Positions 16,197 to 23,713 of a DNA stretch of 64,000 nt are shown piece after piece. A program made the translations under genes and the position numbers. The stretch is from the NCBI GenBank assembly GCA_000721275.1, contig JOFO01000023.1, positions 32,314-96,313 on the forward strand, given 5' to 3'. The number at the start of each line of letters is the position of its first letter. The first letter of the stretch is position 1. The notes under the pieces were generated by a model. That model was not told the DNA's origin, made no database searches, and saw nothing but the letters and a program-made list of their open reading frames with translations. Origin of the DNA: Microtetraspora glauca. Lineage in GTDB: Bacteria > Actinomycetota > Actinomycetes > Streptomycetales > Streptomycetaceae.

Positions 16197-17242
16197 GGCG
16201 ACACCGCCGTGGTGGGCAGGCCCGCGGTCTCGTCGAAGCCGCAGATCAGGTTCATGGCCTGGATGGCCTGGCCGGCGGCGCCCTTGACGAGGTTGTCGAG
16301 CGCGGCGACGGCGACGCACTGCCCGTCGCGGACGGCGACGGCGACCTCGGCGACGTTGGAGCCGACGACGGCCTTCAGCATCGGGAAGTCCTGCGGGGCC
16401 TTCGGCGCGGTCCGCACCCGGACGAACGGCTTGCCGACGTACGCCTTGGCGTAGGCCCGCTTGACGTCGAGCGGCGAGACGCCGGGCAGCAGGTCGGTGT
16501 AGGCGGTGACCATGATGCCGCGGGCCACGTCGAGGCTGTGGGTGGAGAAGCGCAGGTCCATGGCGGCGCCGGTGAACTCGGCGATGGCCTGGCTGATCTC
16601 CGGCGCGTGCCGGTGGCCGTACAGCTTGTGGACCCGGAAGTTGCCGCTGCGCTCGGCCGGCGGTTCGCCGCTGCCGCGTCCGCCGCCGGTGGAGCCGGTC
16701 TTGGCGTCGACGACGACCCGGTGGTCGACGAGGGAGGCGGCGAAGAGCGGGTAGAGGGCGTAGACGGTGGTGACGGCCATGCAGCCGGGCAGGCTGATGA
16801 ACCGGCTCTCCGGGACGGCGGTGCTCAGCTCCGGCACGTAGTAGGCGAAGTCCTCGAACGGCGGGTTCTTCGCGGTCTTCGGGTAGTACGACTCCACCTC
16901 GGCCCGGTCGCGGAGCCGGAAGTCGCCGCCGAGGTTGAGGACCCGCTTGGCGCGCTCGGCGACGAGCGGCAGCCGCTCGGGCAGCGCCCCGGTGGGGAGG
17001 CAGCCGAAGGCGATGTCCACGTCCTCCAGTTCCTCCAGCGGACGGAACCTGAGACCGGCGGCGGCCGGGTGGTTGCGCAGCCAGGGGTGGACGGAGCCGA
17101 GGGTGGCGCCGGCGTTGCGCTCCGCGGACAGGAAGGCGAGTTCGACGCCGGGATGCTCCAGGAGCAGCCGGATGACCTCGCCGCCGGTGTAGCCGCTGGC
17201 GCCGATGACGGCGACGCGGACCTTCTGGTCGGTGTCAGCCAA
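16193..17242 (-). CDS. lysY: Carrier-protein-bound glutamyl/aminoadipyl-phosphate reductase (LysY/ArgC family)
   Basis: A 349-aa NADP-dependent semialdehyde dehydrogenase: Rossmann motif GASGYTGGE at 14-22, catalytic cysteine in SLPGCMAVTT (Cys154), a GSTGGGR loop and the YGHRHAPEI histidine. LysY/ArgC enzymes reduce the acyl phosphate to the aldehyde; next to lysW and lysX it should act on a carrier-bound substrate. The start is a TTG at 17242, 8 bp inside the aminotransferase gene, because no ATG or GTG fits the conserved N-terminus. LysY and ArgC cannot be told apart by eye; the carrier context decides the name. Confidence 0.85.
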   Translation of the reverse strand: MADTDQKVRVAVIGASGYTGGEVIRLLLEHPGVELAFLSAERNAGATLGSVHPWLRNHPAAAGLRFRPLEELEDVDIAFGCLPTGALPERLPLVAERAKRVLNLGGDFRLRDRAEVESYYPKTAKNPPFEDFAYYVPELSTAVPESRFISLPGCMAVTTVYALYPLFAASLVDHRVVVDAKTGSTGGGRGSGEPPAERSGNFRVHKLYGHRHAPEISQAIAEFTGAAMDLRFSTHSLDVARGIMVTAYTDLLPGVSPLDVKRAYAKAYVGKPFVRVRTAPKAPQDFPMLKAVVGSNVAEVAVAVRDGQCVAVAALDNLVKGAAGQAIQAMNLICGFDETAGLPTTAVSP

Positions 17243-18554
17243 GGCGGGCCGCCTTCTCGTACGGGCGGCGGTGGTCGCCGTTCTCCACGAGCTTGCGGAT
17301 GGCGTCGGGTCGCCGGGCGACCTTGCGGAAGGCGTCGGCGTACCGCAGGGCGCGCTCGTACTCGACGGGGGAGCGCAGCTCGCGGCAGAGCACCAGGGTG
17401 CTGTCGAGCATGCCGAGCGTCACCGGGAAGTCCTCGGGGCGGTGGTCGCGGACGGCGCCGGGGTTGAGGGTGAAGGGGTGGCCGTTGCCGAAGCCGTCGC
17501 GGTGGACGAAGGGCAGGTGGCAGGGGATGGGGGTGTTCTGCCACTCGCGGGCGGGCACGCCCTCGGCGACGAGGAGTTCGTGCACGGCCTCCTTGACGGC
17601 GTGCACGGGCAGGTCGCCGAGGCCGACGGCCTCCGGGTGGAGGGTGACTCGGTACATGTTGTACGCGTGGGTGTGGCCTTCGGGGACGTGCGGCGGGGTG
17701 AACAGGCCGGTGCCGTCGAGGGCTTCGCCGAGGAGGGCGGCGTTGCGGGCGCGGATCGCGTCGTAGTACGGGAGCCGCTTGAGCTGGCTGCTGCCGAAGG
17801 CGGCGGCGACCCAGGACATGCCGTAGTCGATGCCGTGCCGCTCCAGGTAGGCGGCGGCGCGGTCGTACGCCTCCTCGGTGGCGAAGAACGCGATGCCGCC
17901 CTCGCCGCCGAGCGGGAAGTTCTTGTCGGCCATGAGGCTCTGGCCGGCGGCGTCGCCGAAGGAGCCGGCGACCTGGTCGCCGATCTTCGCCGAGTGGGCG
18001 TGCGAGGCGTCCTCGACGAGGGCGATGCCGTGCCGGTCGGCGAGCGCCCGCAGGGCGGGCACGTCGGCCGGGAGGCCGTGGACGTGCACCGGCATGAGGG
18101 CGCGGGTGCGGTCGGTGATCGCCGCGGCGGCGGCCTCCGGGTCCATGCAGTACGTGACCGGGTCGATGTCCACGAAGACGGGGACGGCGTGCGCGGCGAC
18201 GACCGCCTGGGCGGTGGCGATGAAGGTGAACGCCGGGACGATGACCTCGTCGCCGGGCTGGACGCCGGCGCCGACGAGCGCCATGTGCAGGCTGGAGGTG
18301 CCGCTGGCGGTCGGCAGCGCGTGGGCGGCGCCGACGTACGCGCGGTACGCCTCGGCGAAGTCGGCGACGACCTTCTCCGGGGCCTGGCGCTGGGCCAGCA
18401 TCAGATTGAAGACGTCTTCCTTGGTGATGACCGGGAAGAGGGTGCGGCGCAGGGCCTTGGGGATGAGGGCGTCGCCGCCGAGCGCGGCGAGCTCGGTGTC
18501 GAGCTCGGCCTCGGACGGGAGGGGCAGCGGCGCTGCCGGGAAGTCAGTGATCAC
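17235..18554 (-). CDS. DegT/DnrJ/EryC1-family PLP aminotransferase
   Basis: A 439-aa fold-type I PLP enzyme: ASGTSSLHMALVGAGVQPGD phosphate-binding region, the VEDASHAHSA aspartate (Asp182) and the Schiff-base lysine in ADKNFPLGGEGG (Lys211). DegT-type enzymes aminate keto sugars or keto amino acids. After the transketolase has added two carbons, this enzyme would aminate the resulting ketone on the carrier. GTG start at 18554 overlaps the stop of the short upstream gene (GTGA). It is clearly not the LysJ/ArgD-type aminotransferase of lysine or arginine synthesis. Confidence 0.88.
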   Translation of the reverse strand: MITDFPAAPLPLPSEAELDTELAALGGDALIPKALRRTLFPVITKEDVFNLMLAQRQAPEKVVADFAEAYRAYVGAAHALPTASGTSSLHMALVGAGVQPGDEVIVPAFTFIATAQAVVAAHAVPVFVDIDPVTYCMDPEAAAAAITDRTRALMPVHVHGLPADVPALRALADRHGIALVEDASHAHSAKIGDQVAGSFGDAAGQSLMADKNFPLGGEGGIAFFATEEAYDRAAAYLERHGIDYGMSWVAAAFGSSQLKRLPYYDAIRARNAALLGEALDGTGLFTPPHVPEGHTHAYNMYRVTLHPEAVGLGDLPVHAVKEAVHELLVAEGVPAREWQNTPIPCHLPFVHRDGFGNGHPFTLNPGAVRDHRPEDFPVTLGMLDSTLVLCRELRSPVEYERALRYADAFRKVARRPDAIRKLVENGDHRRPYEKAARLG

Positions 18555-19189
18555 GAGTGTGCTCCGAGAGAGGCGGCCGGCCGGACCGCGTGGGTGAGGG
18601 CCATCCGCGCGCAGGCGGCCACGAGCGGGCTGAGCCGGTAGTTGAACTGGACGCCGGGCACCAGCTCCGCGTCGGCCTCCTCCTGGGTCCACATGGTCCG
18701 CAGGTCGTAGGCGCCGAAGATCTTCAGGCGCTCGGCGCGCGCCCAGACGTCGGGGGAGTCGGTGAGGACGGCGGCGGCCGGGCCGAAGCCGAGGCCGGTG
18801 AGGTCCACCACCAGGACGGGGGCGGTGGCCGCGGCGGCGAGTTCGGGCAGCCGGTCGGCGTTCTCCGCCGTGAGCTCCACGTAGTCGTACGCGACGGGCT
18901 CGCCGGCCCCGGCGGACTCGGCGGTCAGGCCGAGCCAGGCGAGGAACGCGAGGGTGGGGCGGTCGGTGTGGGGCACGGTCACGGTGTCGCCGTGGCCGAG
19001 GCCCTGGCCGGCGAGGGCGCCGTGCAGGGCGCCGGTGCGGCTGTTGAAGAGGGCCGCCCTGGCGCGGCCGGTGCGCTTGGTGAGCAGCCGCTCCAGGCCG
19101 GGCAGCTCCCGGTCGCTCTTCTCGATGCTCATGACGACGCCCGAGGTGAGGACGCGGGTGAGCACGGTCGCGGTGTCGAACAGTTCCAT
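18551..19189 (-). CDS. Short DegT-like protein without the PLP-lysine region
   Basis: A 212-aa protein whose first 90 residues read like the N-terminal part of DegT aminotransferases (LERLLTKRTGRARAALFNS, then TGALHGALAGQGLGHGDTV), and whose end resembles the later VQFNYRLSPLVAAC region. The middle section with the aspartate and PLP-binding lysine is missing, so it is about half the normal length and unlikely to be catalytic alone. It could be a heteromeric partner of the adjoining aminotransferase, with which it is translationally coupled. ATG 19189; a 38-bp gap separates it from lysX. The family assignment is by eye and moderate. Confidence 0.62.
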   Translation of the reverse strand: MELFDTATVLTRVLTSGVVMSIEKSDRELPGLERLLTKRTGRARAALFNSRTGALHGALAGQGLGHGDTVTVPHTDRPTLAFLAWLGLTAESAGAGEPVAYDYVELTAENADRLPELAAAATAPVLVVDLTGLGFGPAAAVLTDSPDVWARAERLKIFGAYDLRTMWTQEEADAELVPGVQFNYRLSPLVAACARMALTHAVRPAASLGAHS

Positions 19190-19227
19190 GGTCTTCTCCG
19201 GGTGTCTCCGTCGCGGGGTGCGCGCGC

Positions 19228-20112
19228 TCAGGCGGCGGTCGGCGCGACGGCGGTGCGCCCGAGCAACTCCGTGACGTAGGTGGCGAGATGACCGGCCACG
19301 TCGACGCCGTGCTGGGCGGAGGAGCGGGCGAATTCGGGGTTGGCGTTGACTTCGAGCACCAGCAGTTCCCCGGTGGTGCGGTCCTCGACGAGGTCGACCC
19401 CGTAGAAGCCGTCGCCGAGGGCGTCGACGACCTGGGCGCAGAGCTTCTCGATCTCCGGTGTGATCTCGGTGCGGCGGACCTCCGCGCCGAGGTGGGTGTT
19501 GGTGCGGAAATCGGGCGAGACCCGCTGGATCGCGACGACCGGGGTGCGGCCGACGACGACCACGCGCAGGTCGTGGCCGGGCTTGTCGATGTACTGCTGG
19601 ACGACGACCGGGAACAGCTTCCCGGCGGCGTCGGTGGACTCGCGCCCGCCGACCCAGGCGTCGACGCACTCGGGGTTGACCATCCGGGTGACACCGCGGC
19701 CCCAGGAGCCGCTGACGGGCTTGACGACGGTCGGCAGCCCCATCCGCGCGACGGTCTCGCGGACCTGGTCGTAGCTGAAGGCGTGCAGGGTGTGCGGGTG
19801 CGGGATGCCGTGCCGGGCGAAGGTGAGGGCCTGGAGGCCCTTGTCGTTGCAGGTCTCGATGGTGGCGGCGCGGTTGAGGGTGGCGACGCCGCGGTGTTCG
19901 AGCCGGCGGGAGACGCTGACGGCGTCCTGGTGGGAGAGGTTCCTGATGAGGGCGAGGCCGGGCGGGCGCGTGTCGCCCGCCACCACCCCCGCGAGGTCTT
20001 CCCGGAGCAGCGGAGCCGCCTTCAGTCCCTTGGCCCGCAGGGCCTGGAGAAGGAGCTTCTCGTCCGGCCTCAGCATGGTCGCCGAGACGAGGACCTCTGC
20101 GTGTTGGTTCAC
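19228..20112 (-). CDS. lysX: Amino-group carrier protein ligase, LysX/ArgX/RimK-type ATP-grasp
   Basis: A 294-aa ATP-grasp enzyme of the LysX type: TVVKPVSGSWGRGV at 128-141, VVQQYIDKPGHDLRVVVVG, and the metal-binding end EVNANPEF at 254-261. LysX enzymes join the alpha-amino group of glutamate or 2-aminoadipate to the C-terminal glutamate of LysW. GTG start at 20112 overlaps the lysW stop (GTGA), so carrier and ligase are made together. Whether glutamate or aminoadipate is loaded cannot be settled by eye; in secondary carrier pathways it is glutamate. Confidence 0.9.
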   Translation of the reverse strand: MNQHAEVLVSATMLRPDEKLLLQALRAKGLKAAPLLREDLAGVVAGDTRPPGLALIRNLSHQDAVSVSRRLEHRGVATLNRAATIETCNDKGLQALTFARHGIPHPHTLHAFSYDQVRETVARMGLPTVVKPVSGSWGRGVTRMVNPECVDAWVGGRESTDAAGKLFPVVVQQYIDKPGHDLRVVVVGRTPVVAIQRVSPDFRTNTHLGAEVRRTEITPEIEKLCAQVVDALGDGFYGVDLVEDRTTGELLVLEVNANPEFARSSAQHGVDVAGHLATYVTELLGRTAVAPTAA

Positions 20113-20297
20113 TCGCCCCAGTCCTCCTCGACCTCGGGCGCGAGGTCCAGGCGGACCAGGTCACCGGTCTTCTCCAGGACCTCGTGCTCCTGCCCGCAGG
20201 CAGTGCATTCGGTGATCTCGCCCTTTTCCCAGTCGGCCTGCACCTCGAATTCCGAGTCGCATACCAGGCACGTGGGCGCGGCAATGGCGGTGGTCAT
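20109..20297 (-). CDS. lysW: Amino-group carrier protein (LysW family)
   Basis: A 62-aa acidic zinc-ribbon protein with Cys10-x2-Cys13 and Cys31-x2-Cys34 and the hallmark C-terminus EDWGE, whose last glutamate (Glu62) carries the substrate through its gamma-carboxyl group. AAGGAG precedes ATG 20297. It protects the amino group of the growing amino acid and presents it to LysZ, LysY and later enzymes through its negative surface. The presence of transketolase and DegT genes, instead of the rest of the lysine or arginine pathway, points to a specialised metabolite. Confidence 0.95.
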   Translation of the reverse strand: MTTAIAAPTCLVCDSEFEVQADWEKGEITECTACGQEHEVLEKTGDLVRLDLAPEVEEDWGE

Positions 20298-20362
20298 TGT
20301 GGAGACTCCTTACGAAAATCGGCATGGCGGTGCTGTCCGCGCATTACCGATCGGTGAGATAT

Positions 20363-20381
20363 CCGCCGGGATTTCCGGCGG
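20363..20381 (-). terminator. Hairpin between the small peptide gene and lysW
   Basis: CCGCCGG (20363-20369), a 5-nt loop, CCGGCGG (20375-20381). It lies about 52 bp after the peptide stop and about 65 bp before lysW on the same strand, so it could end or attenuate the peptide transcript. No T-run. Confidence 0.4.
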
Positions 20382-20432
20382 AGGTGATGTCGGTGTCGTC
20401 CCGGACGGAGGTCGCGGCGACGGGGCGACCGA

Positions 20433-20615
20433 TCAGCCCCAGCCGTGGTCGTCCTGGGCGCCGGCCAGGACGGTCACGGTGTCCGCGGCCGTCGTGGCGG
20501 CGAGGACACCGCGCTCCGTGTCGCCCTGAGCGGCGAAGACGCCGGTCGCCGCCACGACGGCGAAAGCGGCGACGGCGAAAGCCTTCATGGCGTTCAGGAA
20601 AACACTGCTCTTCAT
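20433..20615 (-). CDS. Small secreted peptide
   Basis: A 60-aa peptide: KSSVFLNAMKAFAVAA begins a typical Sec signal (positive N-region, hydrophobic core to about residue 27, then a VFAA cleavage area), leaving a mature part of about 30 residues that ends in DDHGWG and has no cysteine. I chose ATG 20615 because the signal peptide begins there and GGGGGGAA is upstream; the longer frame lacks a signal. It lies between lysW (same strand) and the divergent LuxR-type regulator. No family recognised. Possible roles are an extracellular signal or a by-stander secreted peptide. Confidence 0.6.
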   Translation of the reverse strand: MKSSVFLNAMKAFAVAAFAVVAATGVFAAQGDTERGVLAATTAADTVTVLAGAQDDHGWG

Positions 20616-20752
20616 TTCCGGTTCCCCCCGGTTCTTCGGTCCACCAGCCGCTGCTGGTTTCTTCATGAAGAGCATGCCCCGGGGCGGCGCTTGCGTGAAG
20701 CGATCACAGGCTTCAGGATCAGGCGTTGCAGAAACATGAGGGGGGACAAGCA
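20616..20752. promoter_or_regulatory. Divergent promoter region of the peptide/lysW genes and the LuxR-type regulator
   Basis: These 137 bp hold several inverted elements: the palindrome CTTCATGAAG (20661-20670), CGCTT-GCGTG-AAGCG (20688-20702), and TGAAG...CTTCA (20696-20715). CTTCA/TGAAG recurs, which suggests binding sites for the neighbouring HTH regulator. GAGGGGGG just before 20753 is the regulator's ribosome site. No clear -10/-35 pair was assigned. Confidence 0.45.
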
Positions 20753-21814
20753 ATGTGCTCCATAGCCGACAAGCCGGACAAGCCGGCGGGCGGACCTGAC
20801 ATACTCGACGGGCCCGGCGGGAATGCGGCCGTTCCGCCGCTCCACACCAGCGTCTGTCCCGAGGGTCTCGCCTATTACGAGGCGGCGCTCACGACCGGTT
20901 CCGCCCAGGGCGAGCCGCCCGCCTGCCTGGCGGCGCTGGGGCTGCTGGCGCCCGCGGCCGACGCCCCGGACACGCTCGTCCCCGTGCCCCCCGACGTCGC
21001 CGCCGCGGCCCTGGCCCACCCCGTGGAGCGGGCCATCATGGAGCAGCAGCAGGCCCTGAACGCCATGCGGACCGCGATGTCCCGGGTCGAGAGCGTCTAC
21101 CGCAGCACCCGCCGCGACACGTCCGTCGCCATCCAGCGGCTGTACGGGCCCGCGGTCATCAGCGCCGCGCTGGAGGAGGCCGCGCAGTCCTGCACGACCG
21201 AGTCCCTGACCGCGCACCCCGGCGGCGGGCGGCCCGCGGAGATCCTGGCCGAGGCGCTGCCCCGGGCGCTGGAGGCGCGCGACCGCGGCGTCGCCCAGCG
21301 CACGCTGTACCAGCACACCGTGCGGGCCCACGGCCCCACGCTCGACTACATCCGGCGCGTCACCGAGGTCGGCGTCGAGGTGCGCACCATCGACGAGGTC
21401 TTCGAGCGGCTGATCATCTACGACCGTTCCGTGGCGTTCATCCCCGACAACCAGGGCGCCCGCCACCTGTCCGCCATCATGATCCGGGACCCCGGGATCG
21501 TGCACTACCTGGCGTCGGTTTTAGAACACGCATGGGAGCGGGCGGAGCCGGTCACGTACCGCTCGGACCACCAGAGGCCCGAACTCCTCACCGAGGCCAC
21601 GCGGTTGAACGTGCTGCGGCTCATGGTCGACGGCTACACGGACGCGGCCATCGCCAGCCGCCTCGGCATGAGCCCGCGGACGGTCGCCGCGCACATGAAG
21701 AAGGCGTCGGACCTGCTCGGCAGCAACAGCCGCGCCCAGCTCGCGTACCTCATCGCCCAGGCGGGTCTGCTGGATCCGGCGGGGCCGCGCGACCGGGCGC
21801 CGGACGGGGCGTGA
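20753..21814 (+). CDS. LuxR-type HTH regulator with an in-frame TTA codon
   Basis: A 353-aa regulator. The C-terminus (about residues 280-345) is a LuxR/GerE helix-turn-helix: LRLMVDGYTDAAIASRLGMSPRTVAAHMKKASDLL. The first 280 residues form an unassigned, mostly helical sensory part with a segment like the phospholipase-D-like/TrmB-associated domain seen in some Streptomyces LuxR proteins (VRTIDEVFERLIIYDRSVAF). Codon 257 (21521-21523) is TTA, the rare leucine codon read only by the bldA tRNA. ATG 20753 chosen for its strong GAGGGGGG. Divergence from lysW suggests that it controls the biosynthetic operon. Confidence 0.82.
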   Translation: MCSIADKPDKPAGGPDILDGPGGNAAVPPLHTSVCPEGLAYYEAALTTGSAQGEPPACLAALGLLAPAADAPDTLVPVPPDVAAAALAHPVERAIMEQQQALNAMRTAMSRVESVYRSTRRDTSVAIQRLYGPAVISAALEEAAQSCTTESLTAHPGGGRPAEILAEALPRALEARDRGVAQRTLYQHTVRAHGPTLDYIRRVTEVGVEVRTIDEVFERLIIYDRSVAFIPDNQGARHLSAIMIRDPGIVHYLASVLEHAWERAEPVTYRSDHQRPELLTEATRLNVLRLMVDGYTDAAIASRLGMSPRTVAAHMKKASDLLGSNSRAQLAYLIAQAGLLDPAGPRDRAPDGA

Positions 21815-21901
21815 CGGGCGTCACCCTTCCGGCGGGCGTCCCGCTGTCACGTACGGGCCTCCTGTCCAACCTCCGCTGGTGACGACACCAGGAGGTTGAC
21901 C

Positions 21902-22816
21902 ATGAGGATCCTGCTCGCCGGCGCGACCGGCGCCATCGGCCGTCCGCTGACCCGGGCCCTGGTCCGGGAGGGGCACGAGGTGCTGGCCCTGGCCCGTTCC
22001 GACGCCTCGGCCGGGGCGGTACGGGCCCTGGGCGGGACGCCCGTCCGCGCGGACGCGCTCGACCGGGAGGGCCTGCTGCGGGCCCTGGACGGGCTGTCCG
22101 CCGACGCGGTCGTCCACCAGCTGACCGCGCTCGGCTCGCCGAAGCTGCGGCTCACCGAGGACGACCCGAGCAACGTGCTCCGCGTCCGCGGCACCGACCA
22201 CCTGCTGGAGGCGGCGGGCGTGCTGGGCGCGGGCCGGTTCGTCACCCAGTCGCTGGTCCTGGGGTACGGCTACCGCGACCACGGGCCCCGGCCGGTCACC
22301 GAGGACGATCCGTTCGGCGTCCGGAACGGCACCGTCGCCGACCACGTGATCACGGGCCTCGTCGAGGCGGAGGGCCGGCTGTTCGCCGCCGGCCACGTGG
22401 CCGGCACGGCGCTGCGGTACGGCGTCTTCTACGGCCCCGGCACCTGGTTCGACCCGGCGCCCGGCAGCCGCCCGTTCCCGGTGCCGCGGGGCGGCGGCGG
22501 CACCATGTCGTGGATCCACGTCGAGGACGCGGCGGAGGCGACGGTCGCCGCGCTGGAGCGGGGCGGCGCGGGCGAGGCGTACAACATCGTCGACGACCGC
22601 CCGTCGACCTGGGGCGAGCTGGCCGCCGCCCGCGGCTCCCGGCTGCGGGTCCCCGGCCGGCTGCTCCGCCTCGCCGTCCCCTACCTGGGCGCCCTCATGC
22701 TCGACACGCAGCTGCGGGTCTCGCACGCGAAGGCCACCCGCGACCTCGGCTGGACGCCCCGGTACGGCGACCACCGGGCCGGGATGCGGGCGGTCAGGCC
22801 GTCGCCCTCGCGATGA
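21902..22816 (+). CDS. NAD(P)-binding, NAD-dependent epimerase/dehydratase-family protein
   Basis: A 304-aa extended SDR: GATGAIGRPLTRALVREGH Rossmann motif at the start, VTQSLVLGYGYRDHG, and a downstream MSWIHVEDAAEATVAAL segment typical of the family. The catalytic YxxxK is not obvious, as in the atypical SDR groups that act as regulators or reductases. Start at ATG 21902 is set by AGGAGG eight bases upstream. Its 3' end overlaps the convergent DUF1801 gene by 23 bp. Substrate unknown. Confidence 0.82.
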   Translation: MRILLAGATGAIGRPLTRALVREGHEVLALARSDASAGAVRALGGTPVRADALDREGLLRALDGLSADAVVHQLTALGSPKLRLTEDDPSNVLRVRGTDHLLEAAGVLGAGRFVTQSLVLGYGYRDHGPRPVTEDDPFGVRNGTVADHVITGLVEAEGRLFAAGHVAGTALRYGVFYGPGTWFDPAPGSRPFPVPRGGGGTMSWIHVEDAAEATVAALERGGAGEAYNIVDDRPSTWGELAAARGSRLRVPGRLLRLAVPYLGALMLDTQLRVSHAKATRDLGWTPRYGDHRAGMRAVRPSPSR

Positions 22817-23297
22817 GCGCCTCGATGCGGGCCTCGACCTCGGGGGTGAGGGCGGCGAGGGCGAAGGCCGTGGGCCACATGTCGCCGTCGTCGAGGGTGG
22901 CGGAGTCGTTGAAGCCGAGCGTGGCGTAGCGGGCCTTGAACTTGGCGGCGCTCTGGAAGAAGAGCACGACCTTGCCGTCCTTGGCGTAGGCCGGCATGCC
23001 GTACCAGGTCTTCGGGGTCAGGCCGGGCGCGACCTTCTTGACCAGGGCGTGGACGCCCTCGGCGAGGACCCGGTCCGCGTCGGGCATCTCGGCGACCTTG
23101 GTGAGGAGGTCGGCCTCGCCGTCGGCGGCCTTGCCGCGCGAGGAGCGGGCCTTGGTGGCCTTCAGCTCCTTGGCGCGCTCCTTCATCGCCTCCCGCTCGT
23201 CCTCGGTGAAGCCGTCGTAGGACGCGGTGGCCTTGCCGGAGGCGGTCGCCGCGGTCTTGGCGGTGGTGCGGGTGGAGGCGGTGGTCTTGCCGGCCAT
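22794..23297 (-). CDS. DUF1801 (YdhG-like) domain protein
   Basis: A 167-aa protein: residues 1-25 are a Thr/Ala-rich basic tail, followed by an acidic/basic helical stretch (FTEDEREAMKERAKELKA) and a DUF1801 domain with the characteristic KTWYGMPAYAKDGKVVLFFQ and AKFKARYATLGFND. DUF1801 proteins include a frataxin-like iron chaperone in Bacillus, but most are uncharacterised. Convergent and overlapping with the upstream-strand SDR gene. Confidence 0.85.
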   Translation of the reverse strand: MAGKTTASTRTTAKTAATASGKATASYDGFTEDEREAMKERAKELKATKARSSRGKAADGEADLLTKVAEMPDADRVLAEGVHALVKKVAPGLTPKTWYGMPAYAKDGKVVLFFQSAAKFKARYATLGFNDSATLDDGDMWPTAFALAALTPEVEARIEALIARATA

Positions 23298-23450
23298 GCT
23301 GGTTCCCCTCGTCGCTGGCTGAGCTGCTGAGCTGGTCGGGATGGGCTTTCGCGGTGTGATTCCAGGCTAGGTTCCGGGTCCCCCCGGTGCTTCTCCGAAA
23401 CTGACCGGCGGCCTCAGGAGAGCCGGACGCCGTCCCTCAGGGTGCGGTGG

Positions 23451-23693
23451 TCATGCGGTTCTCCCCCGGGTGGTGCGGAGTGCGGTGACGAAGGCGTGCG
23501 GGCTCAGGCCGTACGCCTGGGTGAAGGCGCGGTGCAGCGTCCCGGCGGGCAGGCCGGCCGTCCGGGCCAGGGCCGGGACGTCCAGCGGCCGGGCGTACTC
23601 GCGGTCGATGCGGTCACGGACCCAGCGCAGCGTCCGCAGCCCCTGGAGCCGTACCGCCTCCGTGCGGGCCGCGGCCCATGCGGGCTGGCACAT
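23451..23693 (-). pseudogene. Truncated AraC-family regulator (second HTH missing)
   Basis: An 80-aa remnant: LRWVRDRIDREYARPLDVPALARTAGLPAGTLHRAF matches the first helix-turn-helix of AraC regulators, but the frame ends at TTRGRTA where the linker helix and second HTH (normally another 45-50 residues) should begin. Frame continuation and neighbouring frames downstream show no recognisable second HTH. It lies 20 bp after the VOC gene on the same strand, a common regulator-VOC pairing. Either a pseudogene or a minimal DNA-binding peptide. Confidence 0.6.
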
Positions 23694-23713
23694 GTCGGTC
23701 CCCCCCCTGGGAT

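Noticed and set aside
13513..20297. The lysW operon as a lysine or arginine biosynthesis operon
   Set aside because: It has a split transketolase, a DegT-type aminotransferase, ligases and an exporter, and lacks LysJ/ArgD-type aminotransferase and homocitrate or argG/argH-type genes.
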